Source: Astrothelium macrocarpum (lineage: Eukaryota; Ascomycota; Dothideomycetes; Trypetheliales; Trypetheliaceae). From it: a stretch of DNA of 64,000 bases. Numbering within the stretch: position 1 is the stretch's first letter; each line of letters starts with the position of its first letter. The translations under genes and the position numbers were made by a program. Shown one piece after another: positions 32,601 through 44,252 of this stretch. Below the pieces are notes generated by a model that ran no database searches, was not told the origin of the DNA, and saw only the letters and a program-made list of their open reading frames with translations. The stretch lies in contig JAGEMR010000008.1 of assembly GCA_021030915.1 (NCBI GenBank), forward strand, positions 62,001 through 126,000, given 5' to 3'.

Positions 32601-35600
32601 CCAATCTTTGCGCAATATCCGGCGTTAATGCATGATTTGTCTGCCGTCGACGCCATGAGGCGTCTAAAAATTTGGAAAAAAAACTCCTCTGTAGCACCCC
32701 CAACACCTTTGAAAGGCATCTGACGTGACAGAGACCCACATCTAGTCAATCTGCTCACTCCTTCTGAGTGTGGTCCTTGGTGTTGATGACCATTTTCGTG
32801 ACGACCTGATGGGGGCCTTGTGCGGCCTGCTTGCGTGGACAATACCACGGACCAAGTAACCTGATCATTCCCCTCGATCCGGATGTTCTTCGCTCCTGGG
32901 CAGCATGGTATAAGAACTCTGACCTCGCTCATGGCACTTGGTAACTCCTCAGAACTTTTTTTTTCTCCATTCCTAACACAATACTCATTATCGTCTCTTC
33001 AAGCTAGGTGTCGATGAGCCCTTGCTTGACTACACGATCTCCATCATGGATGCCAAAGTACTATGCCTGACTCGCAAGAGTTGTCGTTGATGCAGAGTGG
33101 TCTTTGATCCTCGCAAAGCATAGGTTATTGGTCGTGGACGAGGCGTCTCCTTGGATGCTTCAGAGAAACTGAGAATGGAAAATGTAAGCCTCCTTCAACG
33201 TTCTTCTCATTCTTATGATCAGTTGCCTGTGACCTGATGCTGAACTTTATCAACAGAGCATCTGATTGCCAACTGAGCATGTCAGCTTATGACCTGTCCA
33301 GACTAGCAAAGCCGGTAATTGCCTTTGGGAAGCGTGACAGTTCTATCAACGTGCGTCGGTCGGCGATCTCCCTCCTCTCCACGGTCGGAGCTCTTCTCAC
33401 GTTAGGCTCACTTGAGCAGAGCCACAAGGCGGAGTTGACATTGCGACACTAGCCAGTAATGTTCTGGTCACTGTGAAGATCTGTCGTGACAGTACATTGT
33501 TCTGTATGACATGCAGCGTACGTCGAGCTCAATAGTTGAGACTGCGAAATCCTCCGGATAGATCACCATACCAGCTCCGGCCAACTACAACATGGCATTG
33601 ACGACTTAGAGCGAGAGTCTGTTGCAAACGAACGTCCTTAACAGCTTGACGAACACCGACTCCACACCAACGAGCCAATCACCGACGCGTTCAACGCTAT
33701 CGCCTTGACGTAACATTGACGGGCAATCAGTACGAGGGGAACCATGACAAGAGTTCATCGTATGGTACTACGAGGTCATTCGTCGCCACACTATCAAGCG
33801 TAATACCTCGAAGCCATGACTATCTATCGAGCGATCTGAAAGACCATGTGACAGCGGTACTTGGGCAATAAACCAGTCAAGAGCAGGAGCATCCATGGTA
33901 TCCATGACGGACCCTGTAGCAAAGGATTTCGCCAAGGGTCTACAACTACTCATGAAGAATGTCGGAAGATGCGTTGGTATTTGATTGAGACCCCACGATG
34001 AATGAAACTACAGCTCGACCCAGTTTGTCAAGCTACCAGATCGCAACCATGACACCAGCAGCAGTCAAAATACTTAAACGACATCTTTCCTATTTTGAAC
34101 AACGATGGGTAGCGGTTGAGCACCTATAATATACTGTGGAGACAACGGATGTCAGGGCCTGGAGTTAAGCATGAATGATGCTGACGCGGACAAGCAACCG
34201 AACTCTCCAGCAGTCATAACGACGACCTGCAGCCGTGGTGATACATCTTCCGGGAAAGAACGTGGCCAAGGGATCGATAGACTGACATGCTACCATCGTC
34301 GTCACTCGAACCAGCAAATGTCTGTCTCTTCGGACCAGACTCATTTCCAATAGCAAAAGCGTTGATGTCACATCCGCGTACGCCGACAAGAGGTTGCGAT
34401 TTCTGATATACTCCTCGGCATTGTTCCTTGAATTCAGATGAAAGAACATTGTTATGGTCTGACTTGCGTATGAAGAGATGAGTTGTTGGCATCAGACCAT
34501 AACAACATGAGATGGTTAAGGGCTTGCAATGAGCCAAAGAGACGATTAGAAGCTGAGCAATGATGGCAACCTTGCCAACAGTAACAATGAGGAATGCCCG
34601 ACGCGTTGCGATAATCTGCTCATGGTCAACCGAAACTACCTCGCAGTCAATCTCGAAGGAGCATGGCCGGCGTTAACATTGTCGTCCATACAAGATGGAA
34701 TGGAAATACTGGTTGGAAAACCCAGTCCTAGTTCACGCTTTGCACGTGATGTCAACGAGAATTGAGAGCATCTGGAGTATACCTCCTGTTTTGGGACACG
34801 AATCATTCGCCGGATCGACTGCCGGACCCAAGGCTCATGATCGGTACGGGTGAAGCTTTGTATTATTGGGCATGTGCTCTCAATTCAAGTGCTAACATCC
34901 ATTTCCATTGGAATAAGAAGCCGGCACTGGGACTTCGGCTGAATAGAAGATCCAATCATCGTTGGCGGTGTGCGACAATGGATTTAGCCTAAGGTAGACA
35001 TGTGGTCTTCATCAAAATGTTCACATCCAATGGTCCGCAGACACCGGAAATAGAAACCCATCCCATGGATGTCGATTTTGCAATACGGGCCCGCGGCCTT
35101 ATGGCAAAGATGAATACCTATTGGTCCACACCTTGGGCGGCCAAGACATCTTTCATTCGTTCCTTAGGCTCTCCAATCTCTGTCGGTCATCTCATCTCGA
35201 TTGAGACGAAATATTTTGCAAACCATGTCAGTTCACCCCAAGAATGGATTGCATATTCTTCAAGTCATATCGATCCCTATCATGATCCGAGAGGCTCAAC
35301 TTCTGCTATATTATCTTCACATTTGGTGAAGGATGCTCTCGTCCCTAAACCGCTTAATGTACACAAGAGGCATCTCACCACCCAGGTTCGAGGTCTGAGG
35401 AAGCGAAGCCGATGGGTACTACACGTACTATCGAGCTAGTTGAGCCTCGGTTCAACAGTACAGGTCATTGGCTCCGCCTATCAATTGAGCTTTTCTCAAC
35501 ATGCAACTTTCTCGTTTGCGCAACGGCTTTGAACGTCCATGGCTCATACTAGAGAACGATCCCGCGTGCCAAAGTCATCTTTGGCTGAGCTTGAAGCTTA

Positions 35601-38600
35601 ATTTGGATGAGCTTCAATCGTAATGAACCGAGCCTCGACATGAGACCATCAGAGATGCCGAGAATGGCGATTCTTGCTTGCTGGAGGCGTTTTTCAGATT
35701 AAATCTGCATCCATTAATCCATGTTGGTGGAACAAGTCAACGAAAGTCTTTAGTTGTCATTCCCAACCTTCCTTCAATGCCCTACTCCGGTCCAAGGCAA
35801 TTTGTCAACATCCCAGGACGAGAAGATGTTTTCATCGACGCTATGTCTCTGCAACCCCGATGTCATCTGCAGTTATGTTTTCAATAGCCGTCCTATAATC
35901 AGGCTCGCGTAATCTTATCGCCGTTGCCAGTCCCTTTAGATGTAGTGCCACCCGTAGCCAATCGATTGTGACCGCTCATGCCCTTACTCTTCAAGTTCCT
36001 GGAGTCTTTCCGTGACGGATTACCACGTCCCGCAGAGCGGAGCTCGATCGTGGTTCTTGATTGTTTGGTCTTTTCGATGCGGAGGTATGCGATTGAAGCT
36101 TGTGTTCTGTACCGCGGAGGATCATGGGGTCGTACGCCGTTTCTCAAGGGATAACAGCTGCTCAGAGAGATCTCAGGCAGGTCAGAATGGAGGCTGCGTT
36201 TGCTGCCAAGGGCATGGAGCATGCAGCCACCTGATGCCTGACCGTGTGGGACCTTATCTTCTGCTACCAGCTTTTTTTTCTCTCTCCTCTTTTCAACCTC
36301 TAGAAGATCTTCTCGTATCTCGTAATCTGTGCTCTTTCCTATTGGGAGCGGACGAATTGGATATGCGATGCACCACGTGCATGTCCCGAACCTCAGAACC
36401 TGGAAACCTGGCCATCGGAACCATGGGTGCCTGGAAAAGGAAAGTGGGATTTTTGAAAACGAGAGAATGGAATGGATGCCAGAATCAAGAAGAGTATCTC
36501 TCCACCTACCTCTATTATCTGCGACGTCAGCTTAAACCTTATCTTGGAGATAGGTTGAGCAGCAACTTACCATACGTACCCTATCTACACCAAAAGCATC
36601 TAGATCTAGCCAAGGCACTCTATTATCCTGGTCTTGATCACTCAAGCCGTCAAACCTGATTTTCCCCAACACTGCTCTGATCCGCCCGCGCTACTTCAAC
36701 GTACTGTGGTTTTGCAAGAATGCTCGTCGAAAATGTTGTCTCTTTTGGCTTTGTACAGGATCATCGAGGGAGGTTAAATGACCGTCGTTCGGACTTCTAA
36801 GTTGCTGGAAGAGCATATGCCGATCACTATGTGACTTGTGCCACATACAATAGTCGATGCTGGTTGCTCGAAAAATTCAAGGTGGTCTAGTCGACACGAA
36901 TGCAGAGCATTACTGGCTATTTCGGATTCCATTTACTTCGCTGCACCGGTCTCTGAAGCTATATCAGTTGCGACTAATCGTCATCGTTCAATTTAGTCTG
37001 GAACTCATCGTGATCAGTTGTTGATAGAGGATAGCCAAGACGTGAGAGCATGAGTTGCTTGACCCTTCTCACCAGAAATGGCGTTGCGAGTTGATTGCAA
37101 CCGGCACAATTTGCAAAGCCATATTGTTTGCAGAACTTTGCTGGCTTAGTTTGGATATAAAGACACTAGAAGACAGACAAGGGGTGGACGCCGTTATTGC
37201 AACACCGAACACGTGGATAGGATATTTGTGTGTTGCTTCTCCAGCGCATCAGAGCAAGACTGCAACACACGGATCTATCAGCGGCGACGTTCCTCCTGTC
37301 CGAAACCGAAGTCCTTATAAACTGGAACTTTACGGAAACTCTTGTTCACGGTACGATGGCAAACACTTCTTTGAGGATGTCGCTACAATATGTCACCAAG
37401 CAAAGGATAGACAGAGCGCATGGAAGCTCGCAAGCATTACCCTAACTTCATGGCGCAACCAGTATCCAAACCTACATGGAGCTGACACTATTCTTCCCCA
37501 GCATCGCGCGCAAGGCACAAATGATGATGAAAAATGGTACCGTCAAAGACAGCGAATGACACACAAAGGGTTCCAAAAATTCCCAGAAGAGCCGAAGCTC
37601 AACTGAAGGTTCATCAGGATGCCAGTCAATCACTGATGACAGCGCAGGGCTCAAATTGCTATCATTGCCGCCGCGAATCTGGGCTCATTTGGATACCTCA
37701 TCAATATCGGGCAATCGATCTTGGTCAATCGTACCATTGATGAAGCGCTTGGCAGGGCCCGCCGGTCTCGCACTAAGGGCGACACTGGGGAGTAGGAAAG
37801 GAAGTGGGCGCGGGCTTCAACGAGCTCTTTTATACCAAACCCTCACCGCTTGGCAGTTTGAATGTGATTCTACATCACGGCTCGAGGCGGAAATAGATTC
37901 ACCACTGGATTTCCGGGTCAAGCAGTCAGCTCATTAAAGCCCACAGCTACTCTCTCTTCTACTCCCTCGCGTCGCCCTTGGTGCGAGACCAACAGGTCCT
38001 ACCAAACTGCACAGAAGCTTGTCGGACTCGAGTATGAACGATGCAATCCCCACAGATCAATTGACTTTGCCGGCAATGGTGAATTTTGATCATTGAACGG
38101 CCACATCATGCACAGCCGCGACCTCATCTGAGTCTACATCGACGTACAAAGCATCACTGCATACGTGCCTCTTGTTTGCACAAGCTATCTCTATGCGAAA
38201 GCTTCATCAAAGAAGATCTCCCCAAGCGCCATGGTCTAAAAAACCATGGAATCTCTGCTTCAGTACTCTGGTTGTTGACCTGTCTGTAGCCATGCTACGG
38301 AATGATCTGAAAGATGCAAGACCTCATGTTGGTCTATCCCTTCACAAGCTTCCTGCGCTCCGTTTGTCCTATCCTTGTCAGCCATCGTGGGGGCAACTTC
38401 GACGAAGAGTTTGTTATCGTGGCGTAAACTGGAGCTTCCGTGACGTTCGAGTTTACAAGGACTTTGGTTTCGGACAGGAGGAACGTCGCCACTGGATCAA
38501 CCTACATTTATTGGTTAGCATATGGACACCAATAAAGATCGTTCACTGAACGTCTTCCAGCGCTGTGTTCAAGGCGTTTAAGACATGGCTCGAGACATGC

Positions 38601-38682
38601 GAAGCTGACGCTCGATTTCCTTCTTGCACGTGTGCTCCCAGAAGCTTGCTCGGCGGACCGCTTATAAGCAGGTTTATTTGGT
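29655..38682. other. Gene-poor 9-kb stretch
   Basis: No intact gene recognised on either strand. GC content looks ordinary, unlike the transposon. Several ORFs of 100-265 codons (such as 32135-32932 minus, 36012-36659 plus, 37055-37606 plus) lack domains and codon-like composition. One decayed coding stretch is listed at 31873-32116. The region may hold old, heavily mutated genes or non-coding RNA that I cannot see. Confidence 0.4.
31873..32116 (-). pseudogene. Short coding-like remnant with one TGA
   Basis: Minus-strand translation gives about 40 codons ('ELGTESSPHHHEDHFDIVHE', 'PIMTLAGDHGPEAEQVTRE'), a TGA, then 'SLLDITTAASHMMLCWESRP' and 'AEAVSKGQIKGQTQLCNDLL' in the same frame before a possible GTGATT donor. 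The TGA could come from CGA by C-to-T. Family unknown; possibly chance. Confidence 0.25.
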
Positions 38683-38963
38683 ATGAGCAATAAACGCAGT
38701 GCAAGTAACGCCATGGCCAATCTAAAGAAGGTCTTCGGCGCACTGACATGCCTGCCACGCCTAAGAAGGGCGGTGGGAAAGCCAAAGATGCGGAGGATGG
38801 CGCCCCCAAAGCCACCCGCAAACGCAAGACAGCACCAGTCCCTGAAAATGATGACAACGAGGCCTCTTCTCCACCAGAGAAGAAGACCAAGGCTATACGC
38901 AAGTCGAAGTCCGGTTCAAGTTCTATAACCAAATTTAGAGGCATGGCTTTGGACGACATATAG
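38683..38963 (+). pseudogene. Basic Lys/Pro-rich protein fragment, apparently frameshifted
   Basis: Two overlapping frames look like one protein. The first (from 38683) reads 'MSNKRSASNAMANLKKVFGA'; the second (from 38748) reads 'MPATPKKGGGKAKDAEDGAP', continues through alternating basic and acidic patches, and ends 'GSSSITKFRGMALDDI'. Small fungal nuclear proteins often show a helical 'NAM..LKK' block followed by an ATPKK-type tail. The join requires a one-base shift near 38742-38748 and no upstream exon was found. It may be a real short gene starting at 38748 (71 residues). Confidence 0.35.
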
Positions 38964-39843
38964 TATTTTTGTACAAACGGTGAAGATAATATGTTTCTTC
39001 ATCCACTGTTGTAGCTTTATGATTGTCAGGACTTGGATGCCTCTACAAAGGAAAAGGCTTATTATCTTGGGAGAGGAGTTGTTTTGAGGATAGCTTTAGA
39101 GTGACTGGGTTTCTTTATTGAATGCAAGTTCGAGCATGCCATTGAACGGGCGGCTACAACTGCTTTTAAACGAAGTTGACTTGCAAGGATGCTGGATGCT
39201 GGAATGACCCTCACCACCCGTTTGCTTGTTGCTGTCCCCACATGGAGTGACCACCATTAAATTTATCGAAAATTACCGTGACAATCTATGGTTGCAGCGA
39301 TCGCTAGAGAGAACTTCAGTCACGCGGAAGTCGTTGGCGACGTCTCTGATGCCTACGATATTATCCAAACCCTGCATAAGGCAATCGAAAACGCAACAAT
39401 GGACGGGCATACTAAGGCCAAACGCCTGGTAGCTTCCCGACAGCAAATCTTCTTAGAAATCATGGTGACGGTTTGTGAAACAACCGTACGTGATTTCCGA
39501 GGTTACCTCTGTTGACACACAACCCTTCGATTGTTGCCAAAACCCTTCTTCAAAACAACTTCTTTCCTAAGAAAATGAGCCCCTTCTTTCTCAGAGGCAT
39601 TCAAGCCTTGGTAGTGATGGAGCTACAACAGTGGATGAGCAAATGTGTAGTCGCGCGGATTCCTAGCAATCACACGGGCAGGAGCAACACTTTACACTGT
39701 CTTAGCCAGTCCAGCATACCCTCCTCTTGGCTTCACTGTTAAAGCATATGAATGATTAGGTAAATCGTTCGACTCTCCCCTTTCTCGTCCACAAGGCACA
39801 GGCTATGATAAAAAGGATAATGAATCAGGACTGGAAGATGCAA

Positions 39844-39859
39844 ACACCTGATCAGGTGT
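39844..39859. repeat. 16-bp perfect palindrome
   Basis: ACACCTGATCAGGTGT, immediately beside the 109-bp inverted repeat copy at 39865. Confidence 0.9.
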
Positions 39860-39864
39860 GAATT

Positions 39865-39973
39865 AAATACTTTTGTTTCTGATTTGGGCGTCTTTTGCCA
39901 AGATAAGCTACTAGGGCTATTCCACTTAGCCCAAGAAGCGGGATTGATATAGCTGATACTTTGTTCGAATACC
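39865..39973 (-). repeat. 109-bp repeat, inverted copy of 41205-41313
   Basis: Reverse complement aligns without gaps to 41205-41313, with differences concentrated in the first 20 bp. Translated on the minus strand it gives the same membrane segment 'SIPLLGLSG.ALVAYLGKRR' as the other copy, then stops soon after. Confidence 0.93.
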
Positions 39974-41155
39974 GTTTTGCTGGAGATGACCGTTACAACG
40001 ACTTTCGAATCCGGGTCAGCGGTACACAAGTGGTTCGTGGATATTGCGATGTTCCACAAAAAAAGCCATAGATGCGCTTGTGAGAGACAGCTCGTTTGCT
40101 AGCTAGCGCTATCAGCTCGGCACCGTGCTCGACATGGTAGCCTCATGCGCCTGACAAGGCCTCTGCCGCGCGTCTGCATATGGGAGCCTTTGAAAACTGC
40201 CGGTTCGAGCAGCATGCAGCTCCCGCCTTCATTGAGGTCACTTGCCCCTTACCTAGGTGGCTGATTCCCTCAATATTCAAGCTTCACAGAATCGCTTCTT
40301 CGTCGATTTCCCTCATCCGCCACTGACAGCACGGCGACCGAACCTCCATTTTCACAAGTTCAAGATGGAACACGCCGACTACCTCAGATCTCTTGTCTCT
40401 CTTCATCTCCCAGCTCTCCGTCAAGAAGCTGATGAGCTTAACCTCTTTGCACCTCATATCACCAATCTCCAACCAATGCGGATAACTCACAAAGACAAAG
40501 ACTGGATCAAGCTCTTTATTTAGGAGCATTCGATACTTCTTTTGGATCCTAATATTGAGTTGTCACAAAGACAATATTTGGAGAGGTGCCGAGCTCATTT
40601 GTTGAGATTAAACACGAAGAGAGTGTTTAACAAACAAGATGAGAGATTTTCGCAGGAGTTCAAATTAAAAGTGTCTCATCGTAGTGGACAGTCCTTTGTT
40701 CGGGTGGTTTCATCGGGTAAATTATGCGAATATTACCAGTATTGCATGATCAGGGTCGCCTGGCGCATCAAGAGCATTCGAACGTCATACAATGACAGGC
40801 AAGGCAATTGCGGGTGATTGAAGGACTGCCAACAATGAAGGCAATCCTGTTATCCCGGTTCCCGCGTCCTACGCGTGGGGGCTTTGCAGTTTGAGGTCAT
40901 TCGTGCTGCTCTCTTCACGACCATAACAGTGATATGGATGCCGTATGTGGGTCTCGCAGGCTTTCTGCCACATCAATCCCCGTCACGGTAGAGCAATCTG
41001 CTCCCGTGACGGCTGATGTTGGCGTCTTTTAGGAGGAGTGCTTGGCCATAGCTGAACGCAGTCAGTCTAGCTTAGGCCGATGCCCTCGCGCGGATGGTGT
41101 GCTCTTCCCAATTCTCTTGATGCTGACCCACTCTCCATTTCTCGCAGCTATCAAG

Positions 41156-41446
41156 ATGTCTGGAAGACCAGCACCCAAAGTCCTCCTCCTGCCTTTCCCC
41201 AAGTGGTATTCTAATAACATATCACTTATATCAATCCCGCTTCTTGGGCTAAGTGGAACAGCCCTAGTAGCTTATCTTGGCAAAAGACGCCCAAATCAGA
41301 AACAAAAGTATTTCCTTTTTTCGGCGGGAATATCGTTCTTTTTCGCCATGCACTTGGTGGCTCTTTCAGAGACACCTTTTGTGGAACAAACCTCGTGGGT
41401 TATCCCCGAAAGCACTGCAGAATGCATGCTTATTCTCACAGTTTGA
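41156..41446 (+). CDS. Small hydrophobic protein with membrane segments, uncertain gene
   Basis: From ATG 41156 the frame reads 96 residues: 'MSGRPAPKVLLLPFPKWYSN', then 'ISIPLLGLSGTALVAYLGKR' (membrane segment followed by positive residues) and a second hydrophobic stretch 'YFLFSAGISFFFAMHLVALS'. A further exon could lie at 41530-41820, which encodes 'IILFITCLMPSTFCVIVAWR' and ends in the acidic 'EPDPEPEDQIIAEA', but I could not prove a splice. Not recognised as a known family. Its first membrane segment is duplicated in inverted orientation at 39865-39973. Confidence 0.35.
   Translation: MSGRPAPKVLLLPFPKWYSNNISLISIPLLGLSGTALVAYLGKRRPNQKQKYFLFSAGISFFFAMHLVALSETPFVEQTSWVIPESTAECMLILTV
41205..41313 (+). 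repeat. 109-bp repeat, inverted copy of 39865-39973
   Basis: Ungapped match to the reverse complement of 39865-39973; the 85 bp from TATATCAATCCCGC onward differ at only about one position. Confidence 0.93.
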
Positions 41447-42848
41447 ACACGGTTACTTTTTATTTTGGTTGCAGATACATCGCTGCTGACCACCAGCTAT
41501 GGCATGTAATCACCAGGTATAGATAAATTTTGGATGGACATCTTTTTCTCGTTACTAACAATAACAGATATTATTGGCGGGTATTGGTGCTGAGTTTTTG
41601 TGTTAATAATTTTGTGGTGAACATCTTGGTAAATGGATCTTGTCAGATTCGAATAATTTTATTCATCACGTGCTTAATGCCGTCGACCTTTTGTGTCATC
41701 GTAGCATGGAGAGACGCTATAGATGGTTACCAGGTTTTAATGGCCTGCCTCAGACGTATCTGGCGGGCTATTAGGGAGCCAGATCCAGAGCCTGAGGATC
41801 AGATTATTGCAGAGGCTTAAATGCGTTTGTTATTGGCTTGTCTACTCAATGTGTATTCTGATAGCGTTTCTTTTTCGGTCATAGATTCATCTGTACCGGT
41901 TAATTCCTTAGTGTCATCACCCGAGTTGATTGGTTCAAAGATGTCTAGTCAGAATGTCGACCGGAATATCTGTGAAGTATCTCGAAACTGTGGGTCAGTT
42001 CCTCAAGCTAGGGATAGATAAAGTTTGTGGGGCTCGAAATTAAACAATATTAAATATCGACATTACCCCGATTTAAAGCGCTATCAAATATTGCCAGCTG
42101 CTGCTATATACAGATTGAATTATTTTACACTATCAAAGCGCCAATCCTGCCGTGAAGTAAAGAATAGAGCGATTTCAAATGCATGCAATGATGATTTTCT
42201 CTCCTTAGAGAGAGACAAAACGGCTATGCTGAAGAAAACGACCTCATCTCTTAGAGGTAAACTCCGACTTTCAGAAAACCAGGTAGGAAAGAAATCACAG
42301 GAATCAATCTCCACAATCAGTGTTTGTTTCTCTGCCGCATGATTTATCCTGCATTTTGTGATTTGTAAGACAACTTACCTAATGACAGGCAATGAACAGA
42401 TTAACAGTGCTTGACCATGAAGATACGGTCCTCCAAGGTATCTTTATAAGAGATGAATGAACTCAAATTTGGATTCGGACGGCGTGAATCGAAACGAGCC
42501 GAAATGACCGTGCCTCTGCACGTCAAACACAGGGCCGTACTTTACCACGCGTTCCTCATTCTTTGATCAGAGATTTGCTATCTGATTTTCTCTCTAGCCA
42601 GCCCCGCGCCTTTGAGTCCTGTAGCAAGTGGCACTACAGTCAAAATGTCCACAGCAGAGATATAGCAGTCACAATGTAATCCCTGAAAATTGAGTCTAGT
42701 CTATGGATAGACATCCCTTCGTGGAATTTGATCATAATCACTACAATTAAACTAGCCAGAAATTCCATGTAAACTTCAGAGCAGCACTTGTATTTCTTTG
42801 CACAGAGACCGAGCTGCTTCTTTACAGCTGCTTTGTTTGGTCCATCAT
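41447..42848. other. Intergenic / unresolved
   Basis: Contains the possible second exon noted for the gene at 41156 (41530-41820). Otherwise nothing recognised. Confidence 0.35.
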
Positions 42849-43761
42849 TTATTTGATCATACTATTCTCTAAGATCTGTTGCTTGTCGCCCTCCGATGCT
42901 ACACCCAGCATCTTAGCCGCTAGCACATCGACCCTCACTGAAGGCGCCAGGCTCTTTACAATGCTCCCCAAATTTGTTTCCTTTGTGAGCACAAACGCTG
43001 GACGCATGATATACGTTTCGAAGCTGCTGTGGTGCTCCTTGGCGTAGCTGATCAGTTCGTTCTCCACTTGTCCCTAGGTATCTGTTAGTTTACTACACGT
43101 GTCTTCTCGACTGGTCGTTTGAGGGGACTGTCGTGCTATCTTTTCGCCGTAGTGGAGGACACAGAGATAATGCTGAAACAGAGGTAGAAAGACAAAGAAA
43201 ACATACTCGTATCTTCCGATACTCCTGCATAAACCAAAGTGTTTTACCCTGATCTCGCTCCGCTGCTGCACCACTGAGATATACGAAACGTAGCTTCTTT
43301 CCACTCTCTGCCGTTGCAGAGGCTTCGCGGAAGGCTTTGGCGGCAGCCAGGGTATAGTCGACACTGACTTTGCGAGCGGTGTCATTATCAGGCATTCGAG
43401 CCTTGCCAAGAGCCCTGGATTTCTTCTATTCAGCCACTTGGTCGGGAACACAGCCGATTGAGCAAAGCAATTGGAAATGAGAATGGCGGAGAAGAGGCAA
43501 AGACAATAGAAAGTCGTGGAAAAGGTCCAGATTACTATACCATATGCAAGCCTCAGCACCCTTCACATCTTGCAGCATCTCTGCTGAGTAGTTGAGAAAG
43601 TCATTGACAATGACAACTTTCAGCTTCGAGTTGCTTGTTGTGGAAGCAGGGAGCTCGCGCCCGGATAATGCGATGATGGAGGTGACCGAAGGGTTCTGGA
43701 GACATTGTTCCAGTATCTCTCTCCCAATGAAGCCAGTGCAGCCTGTAAGAATAACTTTCAT
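42849..43761 (-). CDS. NAD(P)-binding Rossmann-fold protein, NmrA/epimerase-like
   Basis: Three exons: 43541-43761, 43207-43414 and 42849-43073; introns of 126 and 133 bp; 217 residues. N-terminal 'MKVILTGCTGFIGREILEQC' is an atypical short-chain dehydrogenase dinucleotide-binding motif (TGxxGxxG). Middle exon: 'ARMPDNDTARKVSVDYTLAA' and 'LRFVYLSGAAAERDQGK'; last exon: 'SFETYIMRPAFVLTKE'. These are the features of small NAD(P)H-dependent epimerase/oxidoreductase-like proteins. No tyrosine-lysine catalytic pair is evident, so it may be a redox sensor rather than an enzyme. Substrate unknown. Confidence 0.8.
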
Positions 43762-44252
43762 ATTCTTGAATAGATACTTTATGTGACTTGAAATGGATTT
43801 CAAGAGAGCTTCGCAACTCAGTGATCGTGATTATGTAGCGGTTTTGATGATTCCAGCGTCAGTTCAAGTATGTCCAGATAAGTAAGGAGGATATAGCTTT
43901 AAAATGTGTAACGTTTCCAGCCTTTCACTCTTAAAGACCACGTACAGAACGATGGACGAAACCGCGTTGGACGTATCCAACAGGAATGTGGCGTAGCTGG
44001 ACTCGGAGTTAAAGGCTTGAATATTCGGGCTTAAGGCGTATCCCCCTTCTTTTTCGACCTTAAGCATATGTGCAATAGCCGCATGTCTAAAACCACGAGT
44101 CAATCTATGGAATATTTCGCGTCACACAAAACATCCTTTGCCATGCATTGGTAAGTCATAATGATTTACAGGGTGTGGAGAGACTAAACATCGTATTTTC
44201 AGGAATAGGACTCTCACAAATGCACAGGATAAATTTGAACAGCAGGTCTAGA
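43762..44252. other. Intergenic
   Basis: A 79-codon minus-strand ORF at 43864-44103 looks somewhat coding but has no recognised family; otherwise nothing. Confidence 0.4.

Larger units (their letters stand above)
38964..41155. other. Gene-poor region with inverted repeat copy
   Basis: Small ORFs only. 40365-40520 plus reads as a plausible 50-residue peptide ('MEHADYLRSLVSLHLPALRQ...') but lacks a family. Contains the palindrome and the left inverted-repeat copy listed separately. Confidence 0.35.

Noticed and set aside
32135..32932. 265-codon minus-strand ORF
   Set aside because: No domain, irregular composition and many Cys/Arg; no start context or splice pattern. Likely chance in a gene-poor region.
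37055..37606. 183-codon plus-strand ORF
   Set aside because: No recognisable family, motif or membrane segment; overlapping ORFs in other frames look equally plausible.
39990..40015. TTTCGAATCCGGG, resembling a tRNA T-loop
   Set aside because: No matching acceptor, D or anticodon arms could be folded around it.
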